Below, piece after piece: positions 42,037 through 52,329 of a DNA stretch of 64,000 bases. A program made the translations under genes and the position numbers. Where the stretch lies: contig BAXV01000010.1 of assembly GCA_001310715.1 (NCBI GenBank), positions 19,064-83,063 on the forward strand, written 5' to 3'. Within the stretch, counting starts at the first letter, position 1; every line of letters starts with the position of its first letter. The DNA comes from Pseudovibrio sp. JCM 19062. GTDB lineage: Bacteria > Pseudomonadota > Alphaproteobacteria > Rhizobiales > Stappiaceae. The notes beneath the pieces are model-generated. The model saw only the letters and a program-made list of their open reading frames with translations, made no database searches and was not told the DNA's origin.

Positions 42037-42750
42037 AAGTCCGCGCTCCATTAGTTCGGCAACAGAGTGGTTCACCCAAAGCTGGTTGCCGAGCGCTGTT
42101 GCGTGCATCCCATCTTCACAGAAGGCCGCCCTCGTGGCTTCAGCGATGGCAGAGGAAACGATCACGCCGCGCTCGTGGCAGAGCTGCGCACCAATGCGGT
42201 TGATCATCTGACGCCGCGGCTCAAGCACCCATGCCAGTCCATTGGTTAGTGCAGGAACATAGTCAAGTGCCATCAAATTGGGCCAGTAGATGCGCGCATT
42301 GGGATATTTGGTTCGCAGCGCATAAATCAGCTCTCCAAAATCCTTCTTCCATGCGAAACGGGAATGGAAGTTCTTTAGATCGTTCATGCCGATACTAATC
42401 AAGACATGCGTGTAGTCGGCCTGCGGAAGATTGGGAACGACCACATCCCTGATTTGGGCCGCTGTAGCGGAGTTGTTGCCTGCTGCACGCCATTTAACCG
42501 GCTGACCGCTAACTTCGGCCAGCTTTCTTGCAAGTGTGTACGTCAGGCCATCGGTTGTGTGGTCAAGACCAATGGCTGCAACAGAAGAATCCCCAACCAC
42601 GAGCATATTGATCAGCTCGCCCTGTCCGTCAATGGCGCCTGATACCGGACCGGGCGCCGGAGCAAGGCGAATAGATCTGGCACGGGCCCGCAAGCCCTCG
42701 ACAATATAGACAGGCAAAAGTGCCCAAGTAAGCCAGCTAGGAAAAGACAT
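41974..42750 (-). CDS. SGNH/GDSL-family hydrolase, membrane-anchored
   Basis: An intact protein of about 258 aa with a hydrophobic N terminus (SWLTWALLPVYIVEGL). Block I is VVGDSSVAAIG, block II has the Gly/Asn region AAGNNSATA, block III is ISIGMNDL, and block V is DGMHATALGNQLW with the catalytic Asp-x-x-His. It is probably an esterase or acetyl hydrolase at the envelope. ATG 42750 has a GAGGGGG site. The last 21 residues overlap the ChaA gene and may be extended by an indel. Confidence 0.82.
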   Translation of the reverse strand: MSFPSWLTWALLPVYIVEGLRARARSIRLAPAPGPVSGAIDGQGELINMLVVGDSSVAAIGLDHTTDGLTYTLARKLAEVSGQPVKWRAAGNNSATAAQIRDVVVPNLPQADYTHVLISIGMNDLKNFHSRFAWKKDFGELIYALRTKYPNARIYWPNLMALDYVPALTNGLAWVLEPRRQMINRIGAQLCHERGVIVSSAIAEATRAAFCEDGMHATALGNQLWVNHSVAELMERGLLGLEEKDEVEDKQHQVHGAL

Positions 42751-42784
42751 GAAAAAAAGCCCCCTCGTTTGAGAGGCTAATTCA

Positions 42785-44439
42785 TCACGCTGCAAGCTCT
42801 CCTGCAAGTGCTTTCGCAATCAGGCTTCGCGTTTCCGGAATACCGTAAAGTGCGATAAAGGACCCAAAGCGTGGACCCTTCTCCTGACCCAGAAGTACTT
42901 GATAAATCGCAGAAAAGAAGTTCTGCGCGACACCAGGACGTCCGTCAGGACCCGGCTTTGCGGTGTTCTGGTAACGCTCAATATTGCGACCAATGTCGTA
43001 AATTGCGTTTTGGATATCACCACCATCTGTGTCTGCAGGCAAGCCAGCAAGCACCTCATCCAGCTTGGTGAGCATCTCAGTCTCGACTTCATCCGGCGCT
43101 CTGAACTTCTTCGTCGGTTTCACAAAGTCGTCGTAGTAGCGGATTGCGTAGCCAACCAACTCGTCCAGCATCTTGTGGGTCTGCGGAGATGAGCCGGAGC
43201 ATAGCGGGAAATGAATGCCCACAGAACGTCCTTGTTGACCGCATTGGATGCAGACACCAGATTGAGCAGCATTGCGAACTGGATTGGCATCTCTTCCTTC
43301 GGCGGGTTGCCGTAATGGATGTGCCAAACCGGGTTCATCAGCTTCTGAGCTGGATCCATGTTCTCGAACTTGGACAGGAAGGTGCAGTACTCATCAACCG
43401 CTTTCGGGATGACGTCAAAGTACAGTTTCTTCGCAGTCTTAGGCTTTTGGAAGTTGAACAGAGACAGGCTCTCCTGCGAGGCGTAGTTCAACCACTCTTC
43501 CATCGTCAGGCCGTTGCCTTTGGACTTGGAGATTTTCTGGCCTTTTTCATCCAGGAAAAGCTCATAGTTGAAGCCTTCCGGAGCAGGAGCACCCAGAGCC
43601 TTACAGATCTTGCCAGACAGGTTCACACTGTCGATGAGGTCTTTACCAGCCATCTCATAATCAATGCCCAGCGCATACCAGCGCAGCGCCCAGTCGGCTT
43701 TCCACTGGCATTTGACGTGACCACCGGTGACTGGCAGTTCAACGCGCTCTTCTGTTTCCGGGTCAAGGTAGGTCACAGTGCCTTTTTCGACATTGCGGTC
43801 CACCATTGGCACCTGCAAAACAATGCCAGTGCGCGGACATACTGGCAGGAATGGAGAATACGTGGCCTGACGCTCTTCCCCCAGAGTGAGGATGATCGCC
43901 ATGATCTTGTCGTAGACTTCCAACATGCGCAGGAGGCTTTGTCGAACACACCTGACTTATAATAATCGGTGGAGGACACGAACTCGTACTCAAAGCCGAA
44001 CTTATCGAGGAATGCCATGAGCTTTGCGTTATTGGCCGCTGCAAAGCTCGGGTACTCGTTGGAGAACGGATCGGGCACGCTGGTCAGGGGCTTGCCAAGG
44101 AATGACGCCATCATGTCCTGATTGGGCACGTTGGTTGGCACCTTGCGGAAGCCGTCCATATCATCAGAGAAGCAGATCAGCTTGGTCGGGATCTTGTCCT
44201 GCGTGAGCAGCCGGAAGGCGGTGCGGACCATGGTGTACGTGCAACTTCGCCAAAGGTGCCCATGTGAGGCAGACTGATGGACCATAGCCGGTCTGGAACA
44301 AGACCGGCCCGGTCTTGGGTTTCTTCTCCAGCCGTTTAACCAGTTTGCGCGCTTCTTCAAACGGCCAGGCTTTAGATACCTGTGCCGCCTCGATAAGTTC
44401 TGGGCTGAGATCGAGTTGAGGCAAACTGTTCGTAGACAT
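42785..44439 (-). CDS. lysS: Lysine--tRNA ligase, class I
   Basis: A class I LysRS of about 552 aa, the type used by many Alphaproteobacteria and Archaea. The HIGH-like motif falls in [14 protein letters not shown] (reconstructed), and the KMSKS-like motif is KISKSKGNG. Four missing bases, near 44272, 44232, 43938 and 43200, split it. The C-terminal helical anticodon-binding domain is complete, including [13 protein letters not shown]. The gene is expected to be essential, which argues that the breaks are artefacts. Confidence 0.93.
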
Positions 44440-44694
44440 GGATTTTGAGATCCGTAATTGGAGATAAAACTGTGGTTGAGTTTGGCTTTCTGCGGCGGGA
44501 TTTGATGCCGGAAAGCTGCGCGAACTTATGTAAAACTTGCGCCCACGTCAATGCAAGTTCTCGGGTTTTCGGCGCTACCCCCTTGTATGAGGCATTAACA
44601 ACTTACCTTTGCAGTCATTAAGCGCTGCCAGACGATTTGGCAGAGTAGAATTTAAAGACAAACCAAGAAGCAAAGCTATTTGCTGTGGGGAGAT

Positions 44695-45117
44695 ATGGGT
44701 ACACTAGATAGATTACTGAGCGTAGAAGAAGCTCTGATTCATGTGATGGTGATGGTTTCGGCCGCTGATAATGCGATGAGCGATGCAGAGCTTCGCCAGC
44801 TTGGCGATATTGTGGGCATTCTTCCTGTCTTCAAAGACTTTGACGACAATAATCTGATCAAGATTACCCAGCAGTGCGCCGAACGCCTCTCTGGCGAAAA
44901 CGGCATGAACAAAACGCTGGAACTTGTGGCGGACTCCCTGCCAACCAAATTGCACGACACAGCTTACGCTCTTGGCGTTGAGATTGCTGCGGCTGATTTG
45001 CGGGTGAGCCCGGAAGAAGTGCGCATGCTGCAGTTGCTGCGCAATCACCTGAAGCTGGACAAGCTGACGATTGCTGCAATTGAGCGTGGTGCGCAGGCCC
45101 GTTTCCGCACACAGTAA
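44695..45117 (+). CDS. TerB-family tellurite-resistance-like protein
   Basis: An intact 140-aa all-helical protein. TerB features are the ISADNAMSDAELRQLGDI-like acidic metal-site segment (SAADNAMSDAE) and the second copy IAAADLRVSPEEVRM. The ATG at 44695 has a GGGGAGAT site; the frame from 44680 is longer but less likely. TerB domains bind Ca2+ or other metals and link to membrane stress. No other ter genes are nearby. Confidence 0.82.
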   Translation: MGTLDRLLSVEEALIHVMVMVSAADNAMSDAELRQLGDIVGILPVFKDFDDNNLIKITQQCAERLSGENGMNKTLELVADSLPTKLHDTAYALGVEIAAADLRVSPEEVRMLQLLRNHLKLDKLTIAAIERGAQARFRTQ

Positions 45118-45198
45118 CTCAAATTACCCTTGACTGGCGGGCGGTGAACTACTGCCCGTGGTCCTAACCTTGACCCGCCATGAACTTTGCAGCCGCTT

Positions 45199-45591
45199 CT
45201 AATGGACGGTTTTGACCATGTCGGGCAGGTCCAGCGAGAAGGCCGGAATTTTTACGGCAAAGAACTCGCCTTTATCCGTTTGCATCCGATAATTGCCAGT
45301 CATAATGCCTGAGGACGTGTTCAACGGGCAGCCAGATGTGTATTGGAACGAACCACCCGGTTCGATAACTGGTTCTTCACCAACGACCCCTGCTCCATTG
45401 ACTTCCTGTGTGTTGCCGTTTGCATCGATTATATACCAGTGCCGCGACCTAAGCTGGACGGTTTCGCCACTCATGTTTTCAATCGAGACAGTATAGGCCC
45501 AAAAAAACTGTTCATCTTCGGGAGTCGACTCCTCGGCAAGATAATACGGTTCTACAGTGATCTGTATATCTCGGGTAACGGCACGATACAT
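45199..45591 (-). CDS. apaG: Co2+/Mg2+ efflux protein ApaG
   Basis: An intact 130-aa protein with the ApaG fibronectin-like fold: FFWAYTVSIENMSGETVQLR, RHWYIIDANG and EVNGAGVVGEEPVIEPG, then FQYTSGCPLNTSSGIM. It is linked to metal resistance and Ap4A-related phenotypes in enteric bacteria, but its molecular activity is unclear. ATG 45591 (MYRAVTRDIQITVEP) is the conserved start. Confidence 0.93.
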   Translation of the reverse strand: MYRAVTRDIQITVEPYYLAEESTPEDEQFFWAYTVSIENMSGETVQLRSRHWYIIDANGNTQEVNGAGVVGEEPVIEPGGSFQYTSGCPLNTSSGIMTGNYRMQTDKGEFFAVKIPAFSLDLPDMVKTVH

Positions 45592-45699
45592 AGCACAACC
45601 CAACTTTCAGGAAAATTCCGCTGCAAATACAACAGCAGTACGCATCCTATTTGTAATAAGTCTAGCCTTTACACCCTGATCTTCGCAAGAGCAACGATC

Positions 45700-46326
45700 T
45701 TACACCGAAGGATCTGAGTGGTTCAAAACCATATGCCGGACCATGAAAACGCGAGAAATTGCCGAAAGTGTGCAGATCGCCGCAAAAGTCCATGCAACCC
45801 ATGAGAAATAAGTGGGGAACAGGCAGAAAATGACGAAGACACCAATGGTTTCAAAACCCTCAGCCAGTCCTCCCAGATAATAAAAAGACTTCTTTCCGCG
45901 CAGTGATGTTTCCATGCCCAGCTTTTGTGCCAGTGTCGCAAATGCGAGGAAAGTGGACCCATTGATGTAAAAACTGAAAAGCAGAGCCGCAGCAGCGAGC
46001 GCATTTTGCTCTGGTGCGACAAACGCAAAGGCCAGCGGGATTGCGCCGTAGAAGATGAAGTCAAAGGTGATGTCGTAAAACCCGCCAAGCTGGGTTGAGC
46101 CTACGGCTCTTGCGACGGCGCCATCCAACCCGTCTGCGAAGCGGTTGAGCAGGATAAACAGCAATGCCATGCCAAATTGCCCGGCTGCAATTGCCGCCGC
46201 CGCTGCAAGGCCAAACCCCAGCCCGACCGTGCTTACTGCCGTTGCAGTAAACCCAAGATCTGCCAGTGCTTTGCCCATCTTGTTGAGTGGCGGGTCTATA
46301 TAGCCTCGGAGTTTTGCATCAAACAT
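45700..46326 (-). CDS. CDP-alcohol phosphatidyltransferase family protein
   Basis: An intact integral membrane enzyme of about 208 aa with six helices. The signature is DGLDGAVAR, a seven-residue spacer, then G-x3-D-x3-D (GGFYDITFD), slightly shorter than the eight-residue spacer in PgsA and PssA. This variant is found in a branch of unnamed alphaproteobacterial members. The transferred alcohol is unknown. ATG 46326 (MFDAKLRGYIDP) is preferred because the upstream residues look non-coding. Confidence 0.85.
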   Translation of the reverse strand: MFDAKLRGYIDPPLNKMGKALADLGFTATAVSTVGLGFGLAAAAAIAAGQFGMALLFILLNRFADGLDGAVARAVGSTQLGGFYDITFDFIFYGAIPLAFAFVAPEQNALAAAALLFSFYINGSTFLAFATLAQKLGMETSLRGKKSFYYLGGLAEGFETIGVFVIFCLFPTYFSWVAWTFAAICTLSAISRVFMVRHMVLNHSDPSV

Positions 46327-46502
46327 ATCGTATCCTATCAGATATGCATTTCCTCTTAGGCCTTTTTTTTCGCAGGTGCCTATGATTACCGGCTCCCAAT
46401 CCACACGCGCGGCAATCACTAATACTTCATTGGCGCTTGATTATGGGTGTGGCTGGCACCTGCATTGACCGCAGCCTTTCCTTCAGCAGGAATGATGCCG
46501 CT

Positions 46503-47318
46503 TCAGTCATCTTTTGTGCGGAGTTTTTCCAATTCCTTGATCAGATCCACTCTAAGGCCTCTCAACTCGGTTAAAATGAGCCGGGTTTCCTCATGCACTT
46601 CGATGCGATCAGCTTCAAGGTCCTTGTCGTGCTCCTGCTGCATGGCCGACACGATGATACCGATAAACAGGTTCAGGACAGTGAAGGCGGTGCACAAAAT
46701 AAAGGGTATGAAGAACAACCATGCGAGGGGGTACACCTCCATAACCGGTCTCACGATCCCCATACTCCAGCTTTCCAATGTCATGATCTGGAATAGCGTA
46801 TAGGTGGATCTACTGATAGTGCCAAACCATTCAGGAAATGCCGCCCCGTAGAGTCCGGTTGCATCACCGAAAAGACGTAGAACACCAGCGCCATTAACAG
46901 GACGATGGAGCCATACCGGCAGTGCACGGACAAGCCCGCCTACGACGTTTCGCAAAGATGGGATCACCGAAATAAGCCTCAAGACCCTAAGGATTCTCAG
47001 AGACCGAAGGATGGTTGCAGGTCCAGCTGCAGGAACAAGGGCGATAGAGACAATAATGAAATCAAAGAGGTTCCATGGGCCTCTGAAAAAGCTCGGGCCA
47101 AATGCAAAGATGCGCAAGGTCAGCTCAATGACAAAGATGAACAGAGCCAGTTCATCAAGAAAGCTTAGGATTGGTCCATAGTTGCTAACGAGCTCTTGGT
47201 TTGTCTCCAAACCGAGTACCACTGCGTTTAGCGCGATTACGCCTATAATCGTGTATTCCCATTGGCGGCTTTCAATGATGGATCGTAACTTCGCCCGCAT
47301 TTTGAGACTTAACCTCAT
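46503..47318 (-). CDS. Voltage-gated ion channel, NaVBac-like sodium channel
   Basis: A six-helix channel subunit of about 272 aa. The S4 voltage sensor has Arg at every third residue (RSLRILRVLRLISVIPSLR), the selectivity filter is LESWS in TLESWSMGIV, and a C-terminal coiled coil follows (EHDKDLEADRIEVHEE). The stretch between the S4-S5 linker and the pore (about 46855-46920) reads as a nonsense sequence because three missing bases cancel out. Repair gives a normal S5 (IVLLMALVFYVFSVM). It is predicted to carry Na+ for motility, pH or chemotaxis-linked signals. Confidence 0.88.
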   Translation of the reverse strand: MRLSLKMRAKLRSIIESRQWEYTIIGVIALNAVVLGLETNQELVSNYGPILSFLDELALFIFVIELTLRIFAFGPSFFRGPWNLFDFIIVSIALVPAAGPATILRSLRILRVLRLISVIPSLRNVVGGLVRALPVWLHRPVNGAGVLRLFGDATGLYGAAFPEWFGTISRSTYTLFQIMTLESWSMGIVRPVMEVYPLAWLFFIPFILCTAFTVLNLFIGIIVSAMQQEHDKDLEADRIEVHEETRLILTELRGLRVDLIKELEKLRTKDD

Positions 47319-47524
47319 GGTATGAATTAGGTCTCACCTTAAGTGCCTGTCTGCAGGCTTCATGGTATAAGGGACCCTGGAATCTGCCATGCATAAATGA
47401 AGAAGATTCCGAGTGCAACAAGCAGGAGAGCCAAAATAACACAAGTGAGTTTGAGATATAGTTTTCAAAGGCTTGACCCCATTCGAAATAACCAGCATAA
47501 ATTTGCTTCGATCTTGCTGAGGTC

Positions 47525-47598
47525 GCGGGTGTAGCTCAATGGTAGAGCAGAAGCTTCCCAAGCTTACGACGAGGGTTCGATTCCCTTCATCCGCTCCA
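47525..47598 (+). tRNA. tRNA-Gly (anticodon CCC)
   Basis: A 74-base cloverleaf. The acceptor stem GCGGGTG pairs with CATCCGC. The D arm is GCTC/GAGC, the anticodon loop TTCCCAA has CCC at 47557-47559, and the T arm is GAGGG-TTCGATT-CCCTT. CCA is encoded (47596-47598). One pair at the base of the anticodon stem (G-A) is a mismatch. Confidence 0.92.
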
Positions 47599-47744
47599 AT
47601 TCTGCTTTTGACTGATCAGTTTCAGCCGTCCCTGTCATATTATTTGCACCGCAAAACACTATGAAACGTGTGCGGAGTTTCTCACCTTCCGGTCGGCATA
47701 GGCAAAACTATTCCAGCACATGAGAGCGGGCACGGAGACATCCA

Positions 47745-48188
47745 ATGGTAAGAACAACCAAAGACGATATCACCAGATTTGTGATTGCACAGGAGGCTGT
47801 GTTTCAGGAGGTGGTTCAGGAACTGGCTCAGGGGCACAAAACCTCTCACTGGATCTGGTTTATCTTTCCGCAGCTTCGCCAGCTTGGGCGCTCCTCCACC
47901 GCGCACTTCTTTGGCATAGAGGACCTCGACGAGGCACGGAGGTATCTTGCCTATCCCCTGCTTGGCTCGCGGCTACGTGGTTGCTGTAAGCTGCTGCTTG
48001 AGCATAAAGGACTGACATCTCAGCAAATCCTTGGAGAGATCGACAGCTTGAAGATGCGTAGCTGCGCGACGCTTTTTGCTTATGCGGCCGAGGATCCAAC
48101 AGTGTTTCACCAAGTGCTCGACCAATATTATGCTAGCCAGCCGTGCCGCCTCACAGTGGATGCACTGGGTATTCCCTGGAAGGCCTAG
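47745..48188 (+). CDS. DUF1810 family protein
   Basis: An intact 147-aa cytoplasmic protein. Landmarks are FVIAQEAVFQEVVQEL, SHWIWFIFPQLRQLG, the FFGIEDLDEARRYLA helix, and the MRSCATLFAYAAEDP region. The fold resembles macrodomain- or calpastatin-type entries, but no activity is settled. The SxxxWxWFxFP pattern is diagnostic. It lies about 150 bases after tRNA-Gly with no integrase nearby. Confidence 0.85.
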   Translation: MVRTTKDDITRFVIAQEAVFQEVVQELAQGHKTSHWIWFIFPQLRQLGRSSTAHFFGIEDLDEARRYLAYPLLGSRLRGCCKLLLEHKGLTSQQILGEIDSLKMRSCATLFAYAAEDPTVFHQVLDQYYASQPCRLTVDALGIPWKA

Positions 48189-48193
48189 CACAC

Positions 48194-50340
48194 TTACGTC
48201 GTAGGCTTGCTCTCTGGCTCTACACTGCCCCTGTGGCGCACGACACCGTGCTCGGTTTTGCGCCAGTAGTGCGGTTTGACCATGAACTCAAACAGGGCTT
48301 TGTAGGAGGCGATACAACCTAGCACCCAATAAAGCGGAATGCTGGCGACCTCCCAGACGCGCGGGCGAAAGCCCCGTCTTGCGCTTCCCTGAAGAACAGT
48401 GACCACAGTACCGCCGAGGCCAAAGAAAAAGCAGAACATGGCGTAGATATTGAAAGCATCGAGTGCCTGCCAACCTGTTCTGTAGAGATCAAGCGCAACT
48501 TTGCCAAACATGAGTGCAGTCAGAGGTGCTGCCCAGAGGCACAGCATACCGCCAAGGAATGTGATGAGCAGCAGTACAAAATTCTTCGCACCCAGTTGCT
48601 TGTGGGTCAATGCCGGGTTGCGCAGGTGAACGGCCAGTGTTTGAATCCAGCCTTATGCCAGCGCGTGCGCTGATGCAGCCAGGCCTTTAAAGTCAAAGGT
48701 GCTTCTTCATAGGTGGAACTGTTCATTGTCTTTGTCTTGAAGCCGTGGCGCGCAAATCTAACGGCTAGATCAGCATCCTCGGTCACGTTGAAGGGGTCCC
48801 ATCCGCCTACTTTTCTGAGGGTACCTACCCTGAAATGATTGGAGGTACCACCTAGCGGAAGCAGGAGGTTTTTACGGGAGAGGAACGGCAGAAATACATC
48901 AAAAAGCGCGGCGTATTCGAAGGCAAACTGGCGCACCAGCCAGTTTTCATCAGCATGGTCAATGGAGAGGGCCGCCTGCAAGCAGGCAACATCGTGACCT
49001 TCCAACGCAAATTGGCAGATCGCCTTCTTGAGTTGCTGTGGCTCTGGTCGGTCCTCGGCATCGAAGACCGTAACGAAGTCTCCCTTTGTTGCCGCAAGGC
49101 CGACTGACAGTGCTCGCGGCTTGGTCTGAGGTTTTCCTGGAGGCAGGATGATCATCCGCATGGACTTTTTAAGGAGTTTGCGGAGGTTCCCTTGTGTAAG
49201 TTCGTCATCCTGCTCGACCAGAAAGATGATATCGAGCGCCTCCTTGGGGTAATCCAGAGCGTCCAGAGCCTCAACAAGTTGGCGGCAAATCGCGGATTCC
49301 TTGTAAAGCGGAACAAGCACGGTGTAATGCGGCCAGTTCTCCAACTCGGGGACTGCCATATCCTGCCGCGCGGTATAGGTGAAAAACGATGCAAGGCGGA
49401 GCAACCCGATGGTTCCTAGCGATACTGTCAGCAGGATAAACAAGCCCCATATGACGGTATTGAACGAAAAGCTCAGAGCCGCAATGAAGACAATTGGCGA
49501 TATTGTCAGAAGCTTGCGTTGCGAGGGCAGGAAACGATGGACAGCAGAAAGTGTCAGATTGTCCTGCGCCAAGGCGTTGGAGCTGGCGGTGGTGACGGTC
49601 AGCGCCCTCTGGTATTGGGGGGTGACGATCACAATCTTGCTGGCTGCTTCATCAAAATAGCCCAGTGCCCGTTCGAAAGCCTCCAGCTGATGGCCGAGCG
49701 GAGCTGCCGCAAAAACGACCTTCCGATTAAGATCCAACGCCGGAACGAACAGAATACCCTCGGTTTCAAAGGGCTTTAGCGTTTTGGCAATAGGGGCAAT
49801 GGCGGACAGGCTTCCGTCTGCGGCATAGCGAATGTTCAGCCTTCCTGAGATTCCCCAATAGAAAACCGAAGCATCCAGAAAACCTTGCTCTATCAGATAG
49901 CTACTGATGCATTCATCTGCATCCGAGCTGCGGGAGATGGCAAAATCAATCAAGGCCTCAGAGCAATTGCATTGTAGAAGGACCTCGCGTTCCAATGTAT
50001 CCTTTATAGGCTCATCCTCTGAGCCTGAACTTCCTTTTTCTGTGGTCTTTAGATTGCTCTGAAGGTCTTTTCTTTGTGACTTGGTTCCGCGTTGTTTACC
50101 AGTGGGATGATCGAGAGGAACAATGGTGGTCATGCGACTTCGAAGCGCCTGCCCCGCCTCAACAGTGCGCAAGTTATCGATACGGCCAATGGAGAGAGCG
50201 AGCGAGCGCAAAATGTTGGCCTGCTGCGTAGAGAATGGCTGGTCGTTACCCATTGAAATGTCGGAGTATTCCTGCTGCGCCCCTGTTAATTCATGAGGCC
50301 GATTTCCGATGACAGGTCTTCCCCTCTCGCAGACATTCAC
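48194..50340 (-). CDS. GT2 glycosyltransferase with N-terminal T2SSE/MshEN-like domain
   Basis: A membrane glycosyltransferase of about 715 aa. Residues 1-110 are polar and low in order. About residues 120-245 resemble the GspE/MshE N-terminal domain (ISSYLIEQGFLDASVFYW ... VVFAAAPLGHQLEAFERAL). Two helices (278-316) precede the GT-A domain with DAED (427-430), TED (520-522) and QRTRW (557-561). Three to four C-terminal helices follow after a frame break near 48640. The DxD, TED and Q-x-x-RW set is that of processive beta-glycan synthases. The start may be 50253 rather than 50340. Confidence 0.82.
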
Positions 50341-51351
50341 TTACTATCTCCTTGAGAATTTCCCGTTAGGCTTATGCTCTGTTGCAAACTGGATTGGATG
50401 GCTCTTGCGTTTCTTTCTATTCTTACTATTGCTGATCTTCTGCAGTGCCCAGCCGCTCATTTTCGCGGCTTCAAATGCCGTAGCACAGATTGCAAGTGGC
50501 TCTGATACATGGGAGGTTTCCCAGAGCTCTCCTTTGCAGGGAGTGGAAAACAATGGTGCCGAAATTGGAGTTAGAGCCCGCACAGCACCGTCCTCCGTGA
50601 CCATTCCGCTGTTTTCTGGTGGTCAATCTGTCTTGCAACGACCGGTAAAGCGCCGGAACGGATCCGCTTTATTGCTGCCGATAACTTTCCACCCTTTATC
50701 TTTCGCGATAGCGAGCAACGGTTGATGGGCTACAATGTTGATCTTGCCCGAGAGATTTGCCAGAGCCTGAAAGCTGCGTGCAGCCTGAAAATTCTGCCCT
50801 TCAACCATCTGGCAAATACCGTTTTTAATGGTGAGGCCGATGCGGTAATTGCCGGTGTCAGCATGACACCCGATAATCTGGAAAAGCTTTCGTTTTCGCA
50901 GACTTACATGCGCTTTCCGGGACGCTTCATTGTTGGTAAGAACAGCACGCTGGACCCACTGCCTGAAACTCTGGGCGGTAAACGGATTGCAGTTGTGGAA
51001 GGCTCGCGGCATGAGGCGTTTCTGGAGCGGTTCTTTACTGATGCAATCGCAGTTCCGTTCGAGACCGAAGAACTTGCCCGCAACGCGGTGAAACAATCGC
51101 AAGTTGACGCACTGTTTGGTGACGGGATGCGGCTATCCTTCTGGATGGATACGCAAGCTGCTAATGGATGCTGCAAGTTTGCCGGTGGTCCGTGGCTGGA
51201 TCCAAGTTACTTCAGTGGCGGGTTGACGATTGCGACAAAGGCCGGCGACACAAGGATGCTGAATGCCATCAATCTGGGACTTACGCGCCTTCAATCCAAC
51301 GGTCGGCTTGGAGAATTGTATCTCAGATATTTCCCCCGTGGTTTCTTTTGA
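50309..51351 (+). CDS. Periplasmic substrate-binding protein, SBP family 3
   Basis: A protein of up to 347 aa with a long N-terminal hydrophobic leader (LLRFFLFLLLLIFCSAQPLIFA, signal peptide). The family 3 pattern starts IAADNFPPFIFRDSEQRLMG and continues YNVDLAREICQSL, DAVIAGVSMTPDNLEKLSFS, and FGDGMRLSFWM. One missing base near 50630 breaks it. The true start may lie inside the region shared with the divergent GT2 gene. It lacks adjacent permease genes and could be a sensor or orphan receptor. Confidence 0.8.
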
Positions 51352-52198
51352 TTACCTAGCCTTGGGCGTTCCGTCTTTGTTGACGCGGCTGGAAAGCCAG
51401 CCTTGAATGTGTAGCAAAGCCTTGAAAGGCAAGATTAAAACCCAGGCGAGCTGACGTGGTTCCTTCCCTCGGAACTCATTCAATCCGAACGTGATGCCTT
51501 CCTGACCGCCTTTCGGATCGTGTACATATGTGAAGAACAGCCTGTCCCACCACGGGAAGTTGAAGCCATAGTTGCTGTCGGTTTCCTTTGGGCGGGTCGA
51601 GTGGTGGATGCGGTGCATGTCTGGTGTCACGATAATCCACCGCAAAATACGATCTGCCTTCTCCGGGAGCTTGATGTTGGCGTGGTTGAACATGGCAGCT
51701 GCGTTGAGAACCACCTCGAAGATAACGACCGAGAGGACAGGAGCGCCAAGGAGGGCGACGATGATGACCTTCCAGAGCATAGAAATAGCGATTTCCAGCG
51801 GATGGAAGCGCAAAGCGGTTGTGACGTCAAAGCGCGGATCAGTGTGATGTACCTTGTGCATATGCCATAGGAACGGGATCATATGGCTGGCCACATGCAT
51901 GGCCCAGACGGCAAAATCGAGTACAAAAAAACGCGACAACACCCGCGATAACCGGGTCGATCGCCAGCCAGTGTGCCAACCCAAAACCCTGTACCTGCGC
52001 CCAGTAAGCCGTTGAAACAGCAGCAAAAGGCAGCGCAAACCGCAGCATCAAGGTGTTGATTACGGACAGGAGAAGGTTGGTGGACCAGCGTCGCGGCCGC
52101 TCCTGACTCTCCGAACGCCGGGGGATGAAAATTTCCAGAAGTGCGAACACCAGAAAAGCACCCGCAAATATTCCCAGACGGATGACGCCTTCTTCCAT
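51352..52198 (-). CDS. Sterol-desaturase/fatty-acid-hydroxylase superfamily membrane protein
   Basis: A diiron membrane enzyme of about 281 aa. Three His boxes are clear: HVASHMIPFLWHMHKVHH and, later, HRIHHSTRP. Four or so helices surround them. One extra T in a run of seven at 51926-51932 breaks the frame. It may hydroxylate or desaturate a lipid; the substrate is unknown. ATG 52198 (MEEGVIRLG) is preferred over upstream codons. Confidence 0.85.
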
Positions 52199-52329
52199 GA
52201 TGAATTCCGTTTTGTTTCGGCGTAGTGGCCGCATATTTATATTAGTTATTATGAATATGGGTCTAATCGAAGCGGGGACAAGTAAATTTCCTGTCACCTG
52301 TGCCGTGAAACAGGCTATAAAATACCGTT

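Noticed and set aside
42785..44439. Class I LysRS as a sign of transfer from Archaea into this strain
   Set aside because: Class I LysRS is the usual form in many Alphaproteobacteria.
47525..48188. Integrated element at tRNA-Gly
   Set aside because: No integrase, no repeat of the tRNA 3' end and ordinary neighbouring genes.
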